From Maribacter antarcticus DSM 21422 (lineage in GTDB: Bacteria; Bacteroidota; Bacteroidia; Flavobacteriales; Flavobacteriaceae), in assembly GCF_000621125.1 (NCBI RefSeq), contig NZ_JHZC01000004.1, forward strand, positions 620,001-684,000: a stretch of 64,000 bases of DNA, written 5' to 3'. A program made the position numbers and the translations under genes. The notes under the pieces were generated by a model. It was given only the letters and a program-made list of their open reading frames with translations. It had not been told where the DNA came from and made no database searches. This document shows positions 45,684 to 57,230 of the stretch, piece after piece. Position 1 is the first letter of the stretch; each line of letters starts with the position of its first letter.

Positions 45684-46136
45684 ATGGAGCTTATATTAAA
45701 AGAAGACGTACAAAACTTAGGTTTTAAAGACGACGTAGTAAGTGTGAAGAACGGATATGGTAGAAATTACCTCATTCCTAACGGGTTGGCGGCTATGGCT
45801 ACCTCCTCAGCTAAAAAAGTATTGGCAGAGAACCTGAAGCAAAGAGCACACAAAGAGAAGAAAGTAGTCGATGCAGCTAGCAAAGTAGCCGATTCCCTTA
45901 AAGGATTGGAATTAAAGATTGGCGCAAAAACGGGTGCTGGAGATAAACTTTTTGGATCTGTAACTGTTTCTGATTTGGCAGCTGCCATTGCGAAGCAAGG
46001 ACACGATATTGATAAGAAGTTTATCAACATATTAGGGGGTTCTGTTAAAAGAACAGGCCCTTACAATGCACAAATTAGACTGCATAGAGAGGTGGTTGTA
46101 GACTTCCCTTTTGAGGTAGTAGCTGAAAAGAAGTAA
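45684..46136 (+). CDS. rplI: 50S ribosomal protein L9
   Basis: A 150-aa protein with the N-domain MELILKEDVQNLGFKDDVVS, KNGYGRNYLIPNGLAAMA, a long connecting helix and the C-domain KLFGSVTVSDLAAAIAKQGH. Bridges the L1 stalk base. It lies 12 bp after rpsR and is followed by a terminator. Confidence 0.97.
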   Translation: MELILKEDVQNLGFKDDVVSVKNGYGRNYLIPNGLAAMATSSAKKVLAENLKQRAHKEKKVVDAASKVADSLKGLELKIGAKTGAGDKLFGSVTVSDLAAAIAKQGHDIDKKFINILGGSVKRTGPYNAQIRLHREVVVDFPFEVVAEKK

Positions 46137-46156
46137 TTTTCAATATTTTGAACATA

Positions 46157-46192
46157 TAAGCCTTTCAGTTAACTGGAGGGCTTATTTTTTTT
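46157..46192 (+). terminator. Terminator of the rpsF-rpsR-rplI operon
   Basis: AAGCCTTTCAGTT / AACTGGAGGGCTT pairs along its length (with G-U pairs) and is followed by ATTTTTTTT, 21 bp after the rplI stop. Confidence 0.75.
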
Positions 46193-46201
46193 GATATACT
46201 T

Positions 46202-46687
46202 ATGAAGTACATCCGACTTACAAAAGAACAATTGGAGGAGTTACAGTCAGAATTTATTAATTTTTTGGCTACACAATCTATTACAGGGGAGGAGTGGACT
46301 AAAATCAAACAGGATACACCAGAAGTTGCCGAGGATGAATTAGATGTCTTCAGTGATCTTATCTGGGAAGGCGTGCTGAACAAGGTTGCCTATTTAGAGA
46401 ATATCTCTGATCAGCAGATGCATCTGTTCCAGTTGACTGATAAGGAAATGAAGCTCATCGCTGTAAAGGTCATGAATCCAAAGATTGACTTAACAACTAA
46501 AATAGGCTTCGACTGGTTCAAGAAAAACTGGCAGTCAGACTTTGTTGAATACATGACAGCTTCTAAAGCTTATACAGAGGAAAAAAATCTAGATAAGTTT
46601 CAGTTGATAAAACAAGGTTCGGTAATTACTAAAGGGGAATTGTACCAGTGGTTTCAATCTATGATTGAAGCTCCTAAGACTCCTTAG
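46202..46687 (+). CDS. Conserved hypothetical protein (DUF6495-like)
   Basis: A 161-aa soluble acidic protein (MKYIRLTKEQLEELQSEFIN, WEGVLNKVAYLENISDQQMH). It ends in GELYQWFQSMI. Restricted to Bacteroidetes as far as I recall, and often near hisS or ribosomal genes. No motif points to an activity. It starts 10 bp after the rplI terminator. Confidence 0.75.
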   Translation: MKYIRLTKEQLEELQSEFINFLATQSITGEEWTKIKQDTPEVAEDELDVFSDLIWEGVLNKVAYLENISDQQMHLFQLTDKEMKLIAVKVMNPKIDLTTKIGFDWFKKNWQSDFVEYMTASKAYTEEKNLDKFQLIKQGSVITKGELYQWFQSMIEAPKTP

Positions 46688-46733
46688 CACCGAAAGAATC
46701 CCTTTTTTACTCTTTAAAAAACAATAACTATTC

Positions 46734-46890
46734 TACAATTTATTCGCATATCCTAACTGGTTAAACAGCGAGCTAGAAACAAAACCGCTCCTATTTTGGT
46801 AGGGACTAATGGGAGAACTATCTTTGTTAATATCATCTAGAGAAACCGCTTCATCGGTAGTTGAGTTGAGTCGAACTACTTTGGGGTGTT
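46734..46890 (-). other. Unassigned open stretch upstream of hisS (possible relic or small gene tail)
   Basis: On the minus strand an open frame without a good start reads VVRLNSTTDEAVSLDDINKD then SSPISPYQNRSGFVSSSLFN and QLGYANKL before a TAG. The composition looks coding-like, but no family is recognised and nothing continues upstream because hisS begins there. It might be the last fragment of a lost gene. Confidence 0.2.
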
Positions 46891-46901
46891 AAAACAAATA
46901 C

Positions 46902-48278
46902 ATGGCACAGAAACCATCGATACCCAAAGGAACACGTGATTTTACTCCACAAGAAATAAGCAAGCGGAACTATATTTTTGACGTTGTAAAAAAGCATTTC
47001 CAAACGTTTGGTTATCTGCCTATAGAAACGCCTTCATTTGAAAACGCTGATACCTTATTAGGTAAATATGGGGAAGAAGGTGACCGGCTTATTTTTAAAA
47101 TATTGAATTCAGGTGACTTTTTAAGTAAGGTAGATGATGTCACGTATAGTTTAAAAAAATCAGGTTCATTAGCTCCTAAAATTTCTGAAAAAGCCTTGCG
47201 TTACGATTTAACAGTGCCCTTTGCTAGATATGTTGTTATGCACCAAAATGAAATCGATTTTCCTTTTAAACGTTATCAGATTCAGCCCGTATGGCGAGCC
47301 GATAGGCCACAAAAAGGAAGGTTTAGGGAATTTTTCCAGTGTGATGCGGATGTGGTAGGCTCTAACAGCCTTCTACAAGAAGTAGAATTGGTACAATTGT
47401 ATGATGCTGTTTTTACAGATTTAAAATTAACCGGAGCTACCATAAAATTGAATAACCGCAAGATTTTAGCAGGAATCGCCGAAGTCATTGGTGCCAAACA
47501 CTTGTTGGTAGATTTTACAGTGGCACTGGATAAGCTGGACAAGATAGGTGAAGAAGGCGTAAAAAAGGAAATGCGGGAAAAGGGTATTTCCGATACTGCT
47601 ATTGAAAAGGCCGCTCCTCTTTTTACTCTAAATGGTAGCAATTCGCAACAATTGGAGCAGTTGAAAGCATTGCTCCAAAACTCTGAAGTAGGCACTAAAG
47701 GGGTGGCTGAACTGCGCTACATTATAGAAAGTATTTCCGAACTAGAAGTACAATCGGCACGTTTGACTATAGATGTTACCCTGGCAAGAGGTCTAAATTA
47801 TTATACAGGAGCCATTTTTGAAGTCAGTGCCCCAGATGGTGTTTCTATGGGTTCTATTGGAGGTGGCGGACGCTATGATGACCTTACCGGTATTTTTGGA
47901 TTAAAGGATGTAAGCGGCGTGGGCATATCATTTGGTCTAGATCGCATTTATTTGGTGATGGAAGAGCTCGACCTTTTCCCCAAATCCTTGGAAAAGTCCT
48001 TGGATGTGCTTTTTTTGAATTTCGGGGAACAGGAGGCACTAGCTTCCTTAAAATTAGTTACCGAATTAAGAAAAGCGGGAATAAAGAGTGATGTTTATCC
48101 TTCCAACGCTAAAATACAGAAGCAGTTTAAATACGCGAATAATAGAAATGTACCTTTTGTAGTGCTTTTAGGCGACCAAGAATTAAAAGACACTTCTTTT
48201 GTGGTCAAGCATATGGAAAGTGGTGAGCAGAAAACGTACGCTATGAGCGCTATGGGCGATTTTATTTCAAGTTTATAA
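46902..48278 (+). CDS. hisS: Histidyl-tRNA synthetase
   Basis: A 458-aa class II synthetase. Motif 1: IPKGTRDFTPQEISKRNYIF. Motif 2: RYQIQPVWRADRPQKGRFREFFQCD. HisRS-specific LARGLNYYTGAIFEV, then motif 3 GGGRYDDL...GVGISFGLDRIYL. A C-terminal anticodon-binding domain follows from about residue 360. Charges tRNA-His. Its last 6 bases overlap the end of the convergent NUDIX gene with no terminator between. Confidence 0.97.
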   Translation: MAQKPSIPKGTRDFTPQEISKRNYIFDVVKKHFQTFGYLPIETPSFENADTLLGKYGEEGDRLIFKILNSGDFLSKVDDVTYSLKKSGSLAPKISEKALRYDLTVPFARYVVMHQNEIDFPFKRYQIQPVWRADRPQKGRFREFFQCDADVVGSNSLLQEVELVQLYDAVFTDLKLTGATIKLNNRKILAGIAEVIGAKHLLVDFTVALDKLDKIGEEGVKKEMREKGISDTAIEKAAPLFTLNGSNSQQLEQLKALLQNSEVGTKGVAELRYIIESISELEVQSARLTIDVTLARGLNYYTGAIFEVSAPDGVSMGSIGGGGRYDDLTGIFGLKDVSGVGISFGLDRIYLVMEELDLFPKSLEKSLDVLFLNFGEQEALASLKLVTELRKAGIKSDVYPSNAKIQKQFKYANNRNVPFVVLLGDQELKDTSFVVKHMESGEQKTYAMSAMGDFISSL

Positions 48279-48821
48279 TCTTTCTTTTATTGATTTGATT
48301 ACATTTTGGTAATAGGAAAGCTCGTGTGGTACATACTTTTGTGCCGTTTCATTTCCTTGTATTTGCTTTTCAAAATTCAATATTGGCATAAGTTTTAAGT
48401 CCTCCACTTCGCTTTCCTGCTTTTTGAGTAGATGTAATGGCAAAGAAAGCTCACAAAGGAAGGTATGCTGAAATTCGCAATCTACCAAGTGCTCATGGTG
48501 TTTCTGAACTGATTTAAAAACGCCTATTTTTTCAAGTAGTTCTTTTTTACATGTTAATCCAATTTCTTCTTCTATTTCGCGCATGGCCGAGACTTCCAAT
48601 TGCTCTGCTGCACCAATATGTCCCGCTACGGATGCACCCCAAAGTAGGGGATGGGTTCCTTTGTGTCTGCTTCGTTGTTGTAATAATAATTCTCCTTCCG
48701 AAGTATAAAACCAGATGTGTACCGTAGCATGAAAAAGTCCTAAACGATGTGCTTTGGACTTCATTGCTGTAGTTCCGGTTGGGTTACCATCTGTATCTAA
48801 AATGTCTAGGAGTTCATCCAT
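48273..48821 (-). CDS. NUDIX hydrolase (Idi-like fold)
   Basis: A 182-aa protein. The NUDIX box G-x5-E-x7-REIEEEIG is complete (HIGAAEQLEVSAMREIEEEI). It opens with LDILDTDGNPTGTTAMKSKAHRLGLFHATVHIW and LLLQQRSRHKGTHPLLWGAS, which resemble isopentenyl-diphosphate isomerase and YfcD-like enzymes. True IDI needs a catalytic Cys at a set position that I do not see clearly, so only a NUDIX diphosphohydrolase is claimed. Confidence 0.88.
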   Translation of the reverse strand: MDELLDILDTDGNPTGTTAMKSKAHRLGLFHATVHIWFYTSEGELLLQQRSRHKGTHPLLWGASVAGHIGAAEQLEVSAMREIEEEIGLTCKKELLEKIGVFKSVQKHHEHLVDCEFQHTFLCELSLPLHLLKKQESEVEDLKLMPILNFEKQIQGNETAQKYVPHELSYYQNVIKSIKERL

Positions 48822-48824
48822 ATT

Positions 48825-48856
48825 AAAAAAAATGCCCTTTCACAAAAAAAGAGCAT
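48825..48856 (-). terminator. Terminator after the M42 peptidase gene
   Basis: On the minus strand TGCTCTTT...GTGAAAGGGCATTTTTTTT forms a stem with one G-U pair and a U-run. It ends about 5 bp before the NUDIX start, so read-through would feed straight into that gene. Confidence 0.55.
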
Positions 48857-48865
48857 AAATTAATT

Positions 48866-49954
48866 TTATTCAAAATAACTAAAGGTTTCCCCCTCTTTTA
48901 TAGTCAATAGTGTTTCGTATATCAATCGGATAACATTTTCCACATCATCTTTGTGAACGGTTTCTACAGTGGTATGCATATAACGTAATGGAAGTGATAT
49001 TAATGCCGAGGCTACACCACCATTACTGTAAGCAAATGCATCTGTATCTGTTCCTGTAGCTCTAGAGGCTGCCATTCGCTGAAAAGGAATCTTATTAGCT
49101 TCTGCAGTTTCTAAAATACGTTCTCTAAGGTTATTTTGAACCGCTGGCGCATATGAAATTACGGGCCCAGCACCCATTTCTGTATGTCCTTGCGTTTTCT
49201 TTTCTATCATAGGCGTTGTGGTATCATGACATACATCTGTTATAATAGCAACATTAGGCTTTATAGTTTGAGTAATCATCTCAGCCCCACGCAATCCTAT
49301 TTCCTCTTGCACTGAGTTTGTAATGTAAAGGCCAAAAGGTAAGGTGATATTATTTTCATGAAGCAGTCTTGCAACTTCTGCAATCATAAAACCGCCAGCC
49401 CTATTATCTATAGCTCTGCATACAAATTTATTTTTGTTAAGTACTTGAAATTCGTCTGGGTACGTAATTACACAACCAACATGAACTCCCATTTTCTCTA
49501 CTTCCTCTTTGTCTTTGGCTCCTATATCTATAAAAATATTATCCAATTTGGGTGCTTCTTCTTTAGGGCCTTTTCTGGTATGAATGGCTGGCCAGCCAAA
49601 AACACCTTTTACAATCCCATTTTTAGTATGAATGTTTACCCATTTAGAAGGTGCAATCTGATGATCACTACCACCATTACGAATCACATAAAGCAAACCA
49701 TTGTCCGTGACATAGTTCACATACCATGATATTTCATCGGAGTGTCCCTCTATGACCACTTTATATTTGGCGTCTGGGTTTATTACCCCTACAGCCGTCC
49801 CATAAGTATCAGTGATAAAAGTATCTACATACGGTTTTAAGTACTCCATCCATATTTTCTGCCCTTCCCACTCATAACCGGTAGGCGCAGCATTATTCAA
49901 GTATTTTTCAAAAAAATCGAGTGATTTTTTAGTGATGATATCTTTTTTAGCCAT
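48866..49954 (-). CDS. M42-family aminopeptidase (glutamyl aminopeptidase/DAPEP type)
   Basis: A 362-aa protein. The two-metal ligands appear in order: VVIEGHSDEISW, CRAIDNRAGGFM, SVQEEIGLRGAEM (catalytic Glu-Glu), IITDVCHD, and the late MHTTVETVHKDDV. An internal dimerisation/tetrahedron-forming domain spans about residues 75-165. These dodecameric cytosolic enzymes trim peptides from the proteasome-like machinery. Solitary. Confidence 0.93.
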   Translation of the reverse strand: MAKKDIITKKSLDFFEKYLNNAAPTGYEWEGQKIWMEYLKPYVDTFITDTYGTAVGVINPDAKYKVVIEGHSDEISWYVNYVTDNGLLYVIRNGGSDHQIAPSKWVNIHTKNGIVKGVFGWPAIHTRKGPKEEAPKLDNIFIDIGAKDKEEVEKMGVHVGCVITYPDEFQVLNKNKFVCRAIDNRAGGFMIAEVARLLHENNITLPFGLYITNSVQEEIGLRGAEMITQTIKPNVAIITDVCHDTTTPMIEKKTQGHTEMGAGPVISYAPAVQNNLRERILETAEANKIPFQRMAASRATGTDTDAFAYSNGGVASALISLPLRYMHTTVETVHKDDVENVIRLIYETLLTIKEGETFSYFE

Positions 49955-50058
49955 GTCTAGTTTATTTACTTACAAACTTAACAATATTCGCTTGTTTTTG
50001 AATGCTATACTTCTCTATTTATCGTTAATTTTGACATGACATTTGTAGTAGGTATACC

Positions 50059-50754
50059 ATGATGCAACAATTTATTTTATTGTTTTTATTCACTTTAGGA
50101 ATTCTAAAAGTAGCGGCTCAGGTACCAGAGCAGGTATTGGATTCTGTATCTGAAAAACTAATTATTATTTCTGGAGATTCTGTCTTTAGGAGTTCTATTG
50201 ATTTGCAGGAAGCATTTGTATTTGGAAAATTGAAGTTTACTTCCTATAATGACAAATTACGTTATTATATTCTGAGAAGAAAGACACACAAAGTATATCC
50301 CTATGCCAAATTGGCCGCAGAGCGTTTGGTTGAATTAAACGACAGTCTAAAAGGAATTAAAAAATCAAGAAAACGTAAAAAGTACACTAGAAAAGTACAG
50401 AAGTATATTGAAGGTGAGTTTTCCGAAGAGCTTAAAAAATTAACTCGTACAGAGGGGCAGATATTGGTGAAACTCATTTATAGGCAAACGGGAACTACTT
50501 CATTTGGCTTGGTTAAAGAGCTTAGAAATGGATGGCGTGCATTTTGGTACAATACTACGGCCAAGATGTTTAAAATTAGTATCAAGGAAGAGTTTTATCC
50601 AGATATTATTGAAGAGGACTATCTTATAGAAGACATTCTGCAACGTGCGTTTTCTGCTGGAAAACTGGAACGACAAGAAAGCGTGTTGGATTATAATTAT
50701 GCTGACTTATCTAATAAATGGAAAAAGCCTAGTAAGGACGTTAAAAAGAACTAA
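50059..50754 (+). CDS. DUF4294 secreted protein
   Basis: A 231-aa protein with signal peptide (residues 1-20, cut after KVAAQVP). It contains a basic repeat-like stretch (YYILRRKTHKVYPYAKLAAE) and LTRTEGQILVKLIYRQTGTTSF, then RNGWRAFWYNTTAKMFKISIKEEF, the DUF4294 core. Function unknown; Bacteroidetes-specific. Its 3' end overlaps the convergent DUF6095 gene by 4 bp. Confidence 0.85.
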   Translation: MMQQFILLFLFTLGILKVAAQVPEQVLDSVSEKLIIISGDSVFRSSIDLQEAFVFGKLKFTSYNDKLRYYILRRKTHKVYPYAKLAAERLVELNDSLKGIKKSRKRKKYTRKVQKYIEGEFSEELKKLTRTEGQILVKLIYRQTGTTSFGLVKELRNGWRAFWYNTTAKMFKISIKEEFYPDIIEEDYLIEDILQRAFSAGKLERQESVLDYNYADLSNKWKKPSKDVKKN

Positions 50755-50987
50755 GTCTGTTTGTTCTTTTTCCCGAATAGCGATTCCATAATTGTAGCAA
50801 TCCCTTTAAAGCCCATTCCAATGGCGGTAATTGCCAGTAAAATTCCAAGAATAAGTACCGGCCAATAAAGCGGGTGTCCTTCGTTTTTAAACGCTTGCCA
50901 TATCACTAGAGGAGCCAAAAACATAAGCATGACCGTGTAGGCCAATCTTTTAAGCCCTTTAACTAAAATATCTTTATCTGTTCTCAT
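50751..50987 (-). CDS. DUF6095 small membrane protein
   Basis: A 78-aa protein with two membrane helices (YTVMLMFLAPLVIWQAF and YWPVLILGILLAITAIGMGF) and an N-terminal LVKGLKRLA amphipathic segment. It ends with FGKKNKQT. A short two-helix Bacteroidetes family of unknown function. Convergent overlap of 4 bp with the DUF4294 gene. Confidence 0.8.
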   Translation of the reverse strand: MRTDKDILVKGLKRLAYTVMLMFLAPLVIWQAFKNEGHPLYWPVLILGILLAITAIGMGFKGIATIMESLFGKKNKQT

Positions 50988-51018
50988 GTTATGATTAAGT
51001 TGTAGTAACGCTTAATTT

Positions 51019-51855
51019 TTATTCAATGGTAATACGTTCCTTATATTCTTGCACAACCGCGAAATACCCCAGCGCAAAATTATCGGCACGTTCAACATTA
51101 GCTACATCGGTAATATTTGTAATGTTTCCCCTAACCGTTCCTACGGGAGTTTGAAAAGGTCCTTGGCTGGCTCCAGATTGAACGATAAGCTGGTCCATAT
51201 AGCTATAAAACGTTTCGTCCGCGCCAAGAATACTAATATTCAAAGTTGTTCCTGTTTCAATATCATCATAAAAATAAGAGAACTCAAATCGTTGACCCGG
51301 ATAAAATTCATCCTCAGATACTAGGTATTCGTTAAAGTCAAAATCGAAAATATAAAAGTCAGCTTGGTTCGGGGTATCTGTAAAAGAAACGATTATTTCT
51401 GTTTCCTCTCCTGAAAATAAGACCCCGTCTCCTTGGATAATGCTGTCAAAGGGAACTGCCGGTACAAATCTAGTGCTAGCGGAATATAACTCTTCTTTAT
51501 AATTTATGGTCAATGTAAGTGCTCCCGAGGTGAAAAAATCGGTGTTCTTGGAGCTCTGATAGACACCAAGTTCAATTTCGTTAAAAACAACAATATTTGG
51601 GTCTAACGGGTCGGTACCTTGATAATCCAAATTCTCTATGAATATTTCATCTACTTGTACCGCTTGGTTTTGTTCAAAAAAGGAACTGCTTAGCCCTACC
51701 TTAATGGTCGCCGTAGTTATACTTTTACTAGTATCCAAGCGAATAATGGCATCTACTGTTAAGCGTGGTGGTTCTGTATCTAGGTCGACCTCAATCACAT
51801 CTTCGCATCCGATAAAACTAAAAATGATGGCAAATAGGTATATATATTTTTGCAT
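51019..51855 (-). CDS. DUF4249 lipoprotein (TonB receptor partner)
   Basis: A 278-aa protein from ATG 51855, which starts a proper lipoprotein signal (MQKYIYLFAIIFSFIGCEDV). The frame opens at 51969 inside the TonB gene, but that is overlap. The body is beta-rich (VDLDTEPPRLTVDAIIRLDTS, FDFDFNEYLV). It lies 4 bp after its TonB receptor. DUF4249 proteins pair with receptors of unknown ligand in Bacteroidetes and are presumed to sit on the outer membrane with the receptor. Confidence 0.9.
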   Translation of the reverse strand: MQKYIYLFAIIFSFIGCEDVIEVDLDTEPPRLTVDAIIRLDTSKSITTATIKVGLSSSFFEQNQAVQVDEIFIENLDYQGTDPLDPNIVVFNEIELGVYQSSKNTDFFTSGALTLTINYKEELYSASTRFVPAVPFDSIIQGDGVLFSGEETEIIVSFTDTPNQADFYIFDFDFNEYLVSEDEFYPGQRFEFSYFYDDIETGTTLNISILGADETFYSYMDQLIVQSGASQGPFQTPVGTVRGNITNITDVANVERADNFALGYFAVVQEYKERITIE

Positions 51856-51859
51856 CGTC

Positions 51860-54259
51860 TTAAAATTTAAAATTATAGGTAACCGCAGGTACAACACCAA
51901 AAATAGCAGTTCTAACGGCTTCATTTGAACCAGTATCTTGATTTCTTCTGAAATTGATAGAGGCCGCATTTTTTCTATTGTATAGGTTATAAATACTGAA
52001 TATCCATTCCCCTTTCATTTTCCTAGTTTTATTCTTTTTTGGTGTTAAGGTAGCAGATACATCTATTCTATTGTAATCTGGAAGACGCTGTTCGTTTCTT
52101 AGACCGTAATAGGGGACTGTTAAGCCTTGAAATTCAAACTGTCCAATAGGAAAGTTAGTGGGTTGCCCTGTTTGGTAGACAAAATTACTATTAATACTCC
52201 ATTTTTCACTCAGTTCGTAGCTCGCAAAAAGCGAAACGTCATGCGGTTTGTCAAACGGTGTATTATACCATTCACCAAAGTTGATACCCGTTTCTGTAGT
52301 TCCTATTCCGTTACTTGTCACAGCTTGCCTGCCAGGAGTACGTTGTTCAGATTTGGATAGGGTATAGGCCAACCAACCCTGTAATCTACCTTCATTTTTT
52401 CGAAACAATATCTCCAGACCATAAGCTCTGGCTTCTCCGTTTAAAATAACTTGTTCGATAGCATCATTAGCAATTAGGTTTGCTCCGTCTATATAATCTA
52501 TTCTATTTTGGACGTCCTTATAAAAAATTTCGGTTTCAAAAGAATAAGCTCCATCAGCAATATCCTTAAAATAACCTAGGGCATACTGATCCAACAATTG
52601 CGGTTTTATAAAAGGTCCGCTGGGGGCCCATACATCTAAAGGAGTGGGAGAGTTGGTATTGGAAAGTAGGTGCAGGTACTGTGCCAAATGCGTATAGCTT
52701 GCTTTTACTGAACTATTGGAGTTTAGCGTGTACGACATAGAAAGCCGAGGCTCAAAGTTGTTAAACGTTGCGAGACTGCCACCTCTACCAAGATTTATAA
52801 CCGCAATGGGGTTTGCTTCTTGGTAAATAGACAAAACAGGGTCAAAACGGACAGGGTTGTCATTTTCATAGACGTTCAGTTCCTCTTGTCCTAGTCTTAT
52901 GAAATTGCTGAAGCGAAGCCCATATCCCAAACTCAGATTATCGGTAACCCTATGCTCAAAATCAATATACGCTGCGAATTCATTGGCATATTTTTGAGTT
53001 AGTTGATCTTCAATAATCCCTGAAGTATCATTGCTAGGCTCAATCTTTCCAGGGTTAAACTGATAGTAAATGTTATTGACACCGTAATTAATTTGTAGCT
53101 TATCGTTTAGGTAATGTTTTAAATCATATTTCACATTGAAATTCTGAATCCCCGAGTTCCAATTGAATCCTACAAAATCTAACTTAAGTCCGTAATAGTA
53201 ATCGGAATATATTAAGGAAAGGTTGGAGAATAATTTATCGGAGAATAAATGGTTCCACCTGAAGTTACCTACCGCATTACCATAGGTATTCACAAAGCTT
53301 TCGGTGATTCCGAATACGTCCCTTCCAAAATAACCTGAGAGGAAAACACTATTTTTATCATTGATTTTATAGTTAAGTTTCGTATTCAAATCATAGAAGT
53401 AGGCGGTGTTGTCCAAATCGAATAGCGGAAGGAACAAATGTGCATAAGAACCTCGGCCACCGATAAGAAATGCTGCTTTATCCTTTACAATGGGCCCCTC
53501 TATTAAAAGCCTACTTGCTACGGCACCGATACCGCCGTTTACCTTTAATTCTTTACTGTTCCCTTCTTTTTGAAAAATATCCAGAACAGAGGATACCCTA
53601 CCGCCATAGCGTGCGGGAATACCTCCTTTATATAACTTTATATCTTTTATAGCATCCGGATTGAATACGGAAAAGAATCCGAAGAGGTGAGAGGAATTAA
53701 AAATGATGGCTTCATCCAAAAGAATTAGGTTTTGGTCAACAGAACCTCCTCTAACGTTAAAACCAGATGCTCCTTCACCAGCATTCGTGACTCCAGGCAA
53801 TAATAGAATTGACTTGATAATGTCAGCTTCACCAAGAATAACGGGAATTTTTTTAATAGTTTCTACAGACAAGGTATTCACGCTCATTTGAGGCTTTCTT
53901 ATGTCCATTTTTTCTATATTCTGCGTAACAACAACTTCCTCTAGTTGTTCCGTAGCCTCCTTAAGCTTAAAATCTATTTTTGTATTTGTATTTAGATTTA
54001 TGCTACTCACCACTTCTTCAAAGCCTAAATAACTTACCAGCAGCTCATACTCGCCTTCTGGAAGTGTGATGGAATAAAAACCATATTCATTGGTCACCAC
54101 CCCTGTTCTCAAAGATGGAAAGGCAACGGTTACCCCAATTAAGGTTTCGTTGCTACTTTCTTCTATAATTATGCCGCTAAGGGTGTATTTATTTTGTGAA
54201 AATGAATGTATCGAGAAAAATAAAAATAGTAGGGACGACACGAAAGTGGCCTGCTTCAT
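51860..54259 (-). CDS. TonB-dependent receptor with N-terminal carboxypeptidase-like domain
   Basis: A 799-aa protein. Signal peptide residues 1-21 (HSFSQNKY); CarboxypepD_reg-like domain about 23-110 (LSGIIIEESSNETLIGVTVA, TNEYGFYSITLPEGEYELLV); plug domain with VNVRGGS-like GFNVRGGSVDQNLILLDEA; a barrel ending VPAVTYNFKF. It moves an unknown substrate across the outer membrane with TonB energy. The family is often paired with DUF4249 lipoproteins, as here. Confidence 0.93.
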   Translation of the reverse strand: MKQATFVSSLLFLFFSIHSFSQNKYTLSGIIIEESSNETLIGVTVAFPSLRTGVVTNEYGFYSITLPEGEYELLVSYLGFEEVVSSINLNTNTKIDFKLKEATEQLEEVVVTQNIEKMDIRKPQMSVNTLSVETIKKIPVILGEADIIKSILLLPGVTNAGEGASGFNVRGGSVDQNLILLDEAIIFNSSHLFGFFSVFNPDAIKDIKLYKGGIPARYGGRVSSVLDIFQKEGNSKELKVNGGIGAVASRLLIEGPIVKDKAAFLIGGRGSYAHLFLPLFDLDNTAYFYDLNTKLNYKINDKNSVFLSGYFGRDVFGITESFVNTYGNAVGNFRWNHLFSDKLFSNLSLIYSDYYYGLKLDFVGFNWNSGIQNFNVKYDLKHYLNDKLQINYGVNNIYYQFNPGKIEPSNDTSGIIEDQLTQKYANEFAAYIDFEHRVTDNLSLGYGLRFSNFIRLGQEELNVYENDNPVRFDPVLSIYQEANPIAVINLGRGGSLATFNNFEPRLSMSYTLNSNSSVKASYTHLAQYLHLLSNTNSPTPLDVWAPSGPFIKPQLLDQYALGYFKDIADGAYSFETEIFYKDVQNRIDYIDGANLIANDAIEQVILNGEARAYGLEILFRKNEGRLQGWLAYTLSKSEQRTPGRQAVTSNGIGTTETGINFGEWYNTPFDKPHDVSLFASYELSEKWSINSNFVYQTGQPTNFPIGQFEFQGLTVPYYGLRNEQRLPDYNRIDVSATLTPKKNKTRKMKGEWIFSIYNLYNRKNAASINFRRNQDTGSNEAVRTAIFGVVPAVTYNFKF

Positions 54260-54322
54260 AAAAACTTTTTTTTAAAAATAAACAGAAATAAAATAGCGCT
54301 GGAAACCTTAACATTTTTTCGT

Positions 54323-54355
54323 CAAAAAAGGCCCTCAAATTTGAAGGCCTTTTTA
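54323..54355 (-). terminator. Terminator after icd
   Basis: AAAAAGGCCTTCAAATTTGAGGGCCTTTTTT on the minus strand folds on itself (AAAGGCCxTCAAA with TTTGAGGGCCTTT) with T-runs both ways, 21 bp after the icd stop. Confidence 0.75.
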
Positions 54356-54375
54356 TATACTTCTAGAAGGTGGTG

Positions 54376-56652
<2,277 letters not shown>

Positions 56653-57177
56653 TAGGAATTGGCGGAATATTCTTGCATTTTGTACAGGTAGAATAACAAA
56701 AGCCATATCATCGTACAAGTACATTGATATGGCTTTTTAGAAGTCGTTTACGGATTTTGTTTGTTTCAATCTTAAATTAAAACGGCAACCATTGATTGCG
56801 TCCGCATAACTAATTCAACGTTTGATATGCGATTCATCTTTTGATTGGATAACCAAAAGAATACTTTGCATTACTTCTTGTTGTCTTAACATAGTACAAT
56901 AATTGAATATATGTCCAAAATATCAAAAAAAGGCGACAGCCTTTTTAGCTAAAATGCATACGATAGTGTAATTGCTTTTGAGAACAATATATTACACTAC
57001 TCATGTAACAACAATATAAGAACGTAACCTTTATAGTTTTAAAGATTAAATCAATAGTAAATACTGATTGCTTTCTCTACAACATTCCTAAGATACCAAA
57101 TTATACGCAAATTCGCTGTATTTTTATTTAATTAAAAATCAATTGGTTATGAACATAGGTTATAAACAAATGTTTAT
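56653..57177. other. Gene-free stretch with an orphan hairpin
   Basis: No convincing gene is present on either strand (the longest readings are 20-50 codons and unrecognised). It contains a terminator-like hairpin AGCCATATCA / TGATATGGCTTTTT at 56701-56738 with no gene upstream on the plus strand, a small GGCGACAGCC hairpin at 56930-56945, and an inverted repeat TTATAAACA/TGTTTATAA at 57160-57179. A small RNA is possible. Confidence 0.35.
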
Positions 57178-57212
57178 AAAAAAAGCACCAACTGTTAAGT
57201 TGGTGCTTTTTA
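57178..57212 (-). terminator. Terminator after rplS
   Basis: AAAAAGCACCAAC TGTTAA GTTGGTGCTTTTT: a 13-bp stem with a 6-base loop and T-runs, 19 bp after the rplS stop. Confidence 0.9.
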
Positions 57213-57230
57213 CTTAATGGAATTTGGCTT

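Noticed and set aside
46690-46900. T-box or similar leader for hisS
   Set aside because: No T-box sequence (such as the TGGNACCGCG element) or long terminator is present, and T-boxes are not expected in Bacteroidota.
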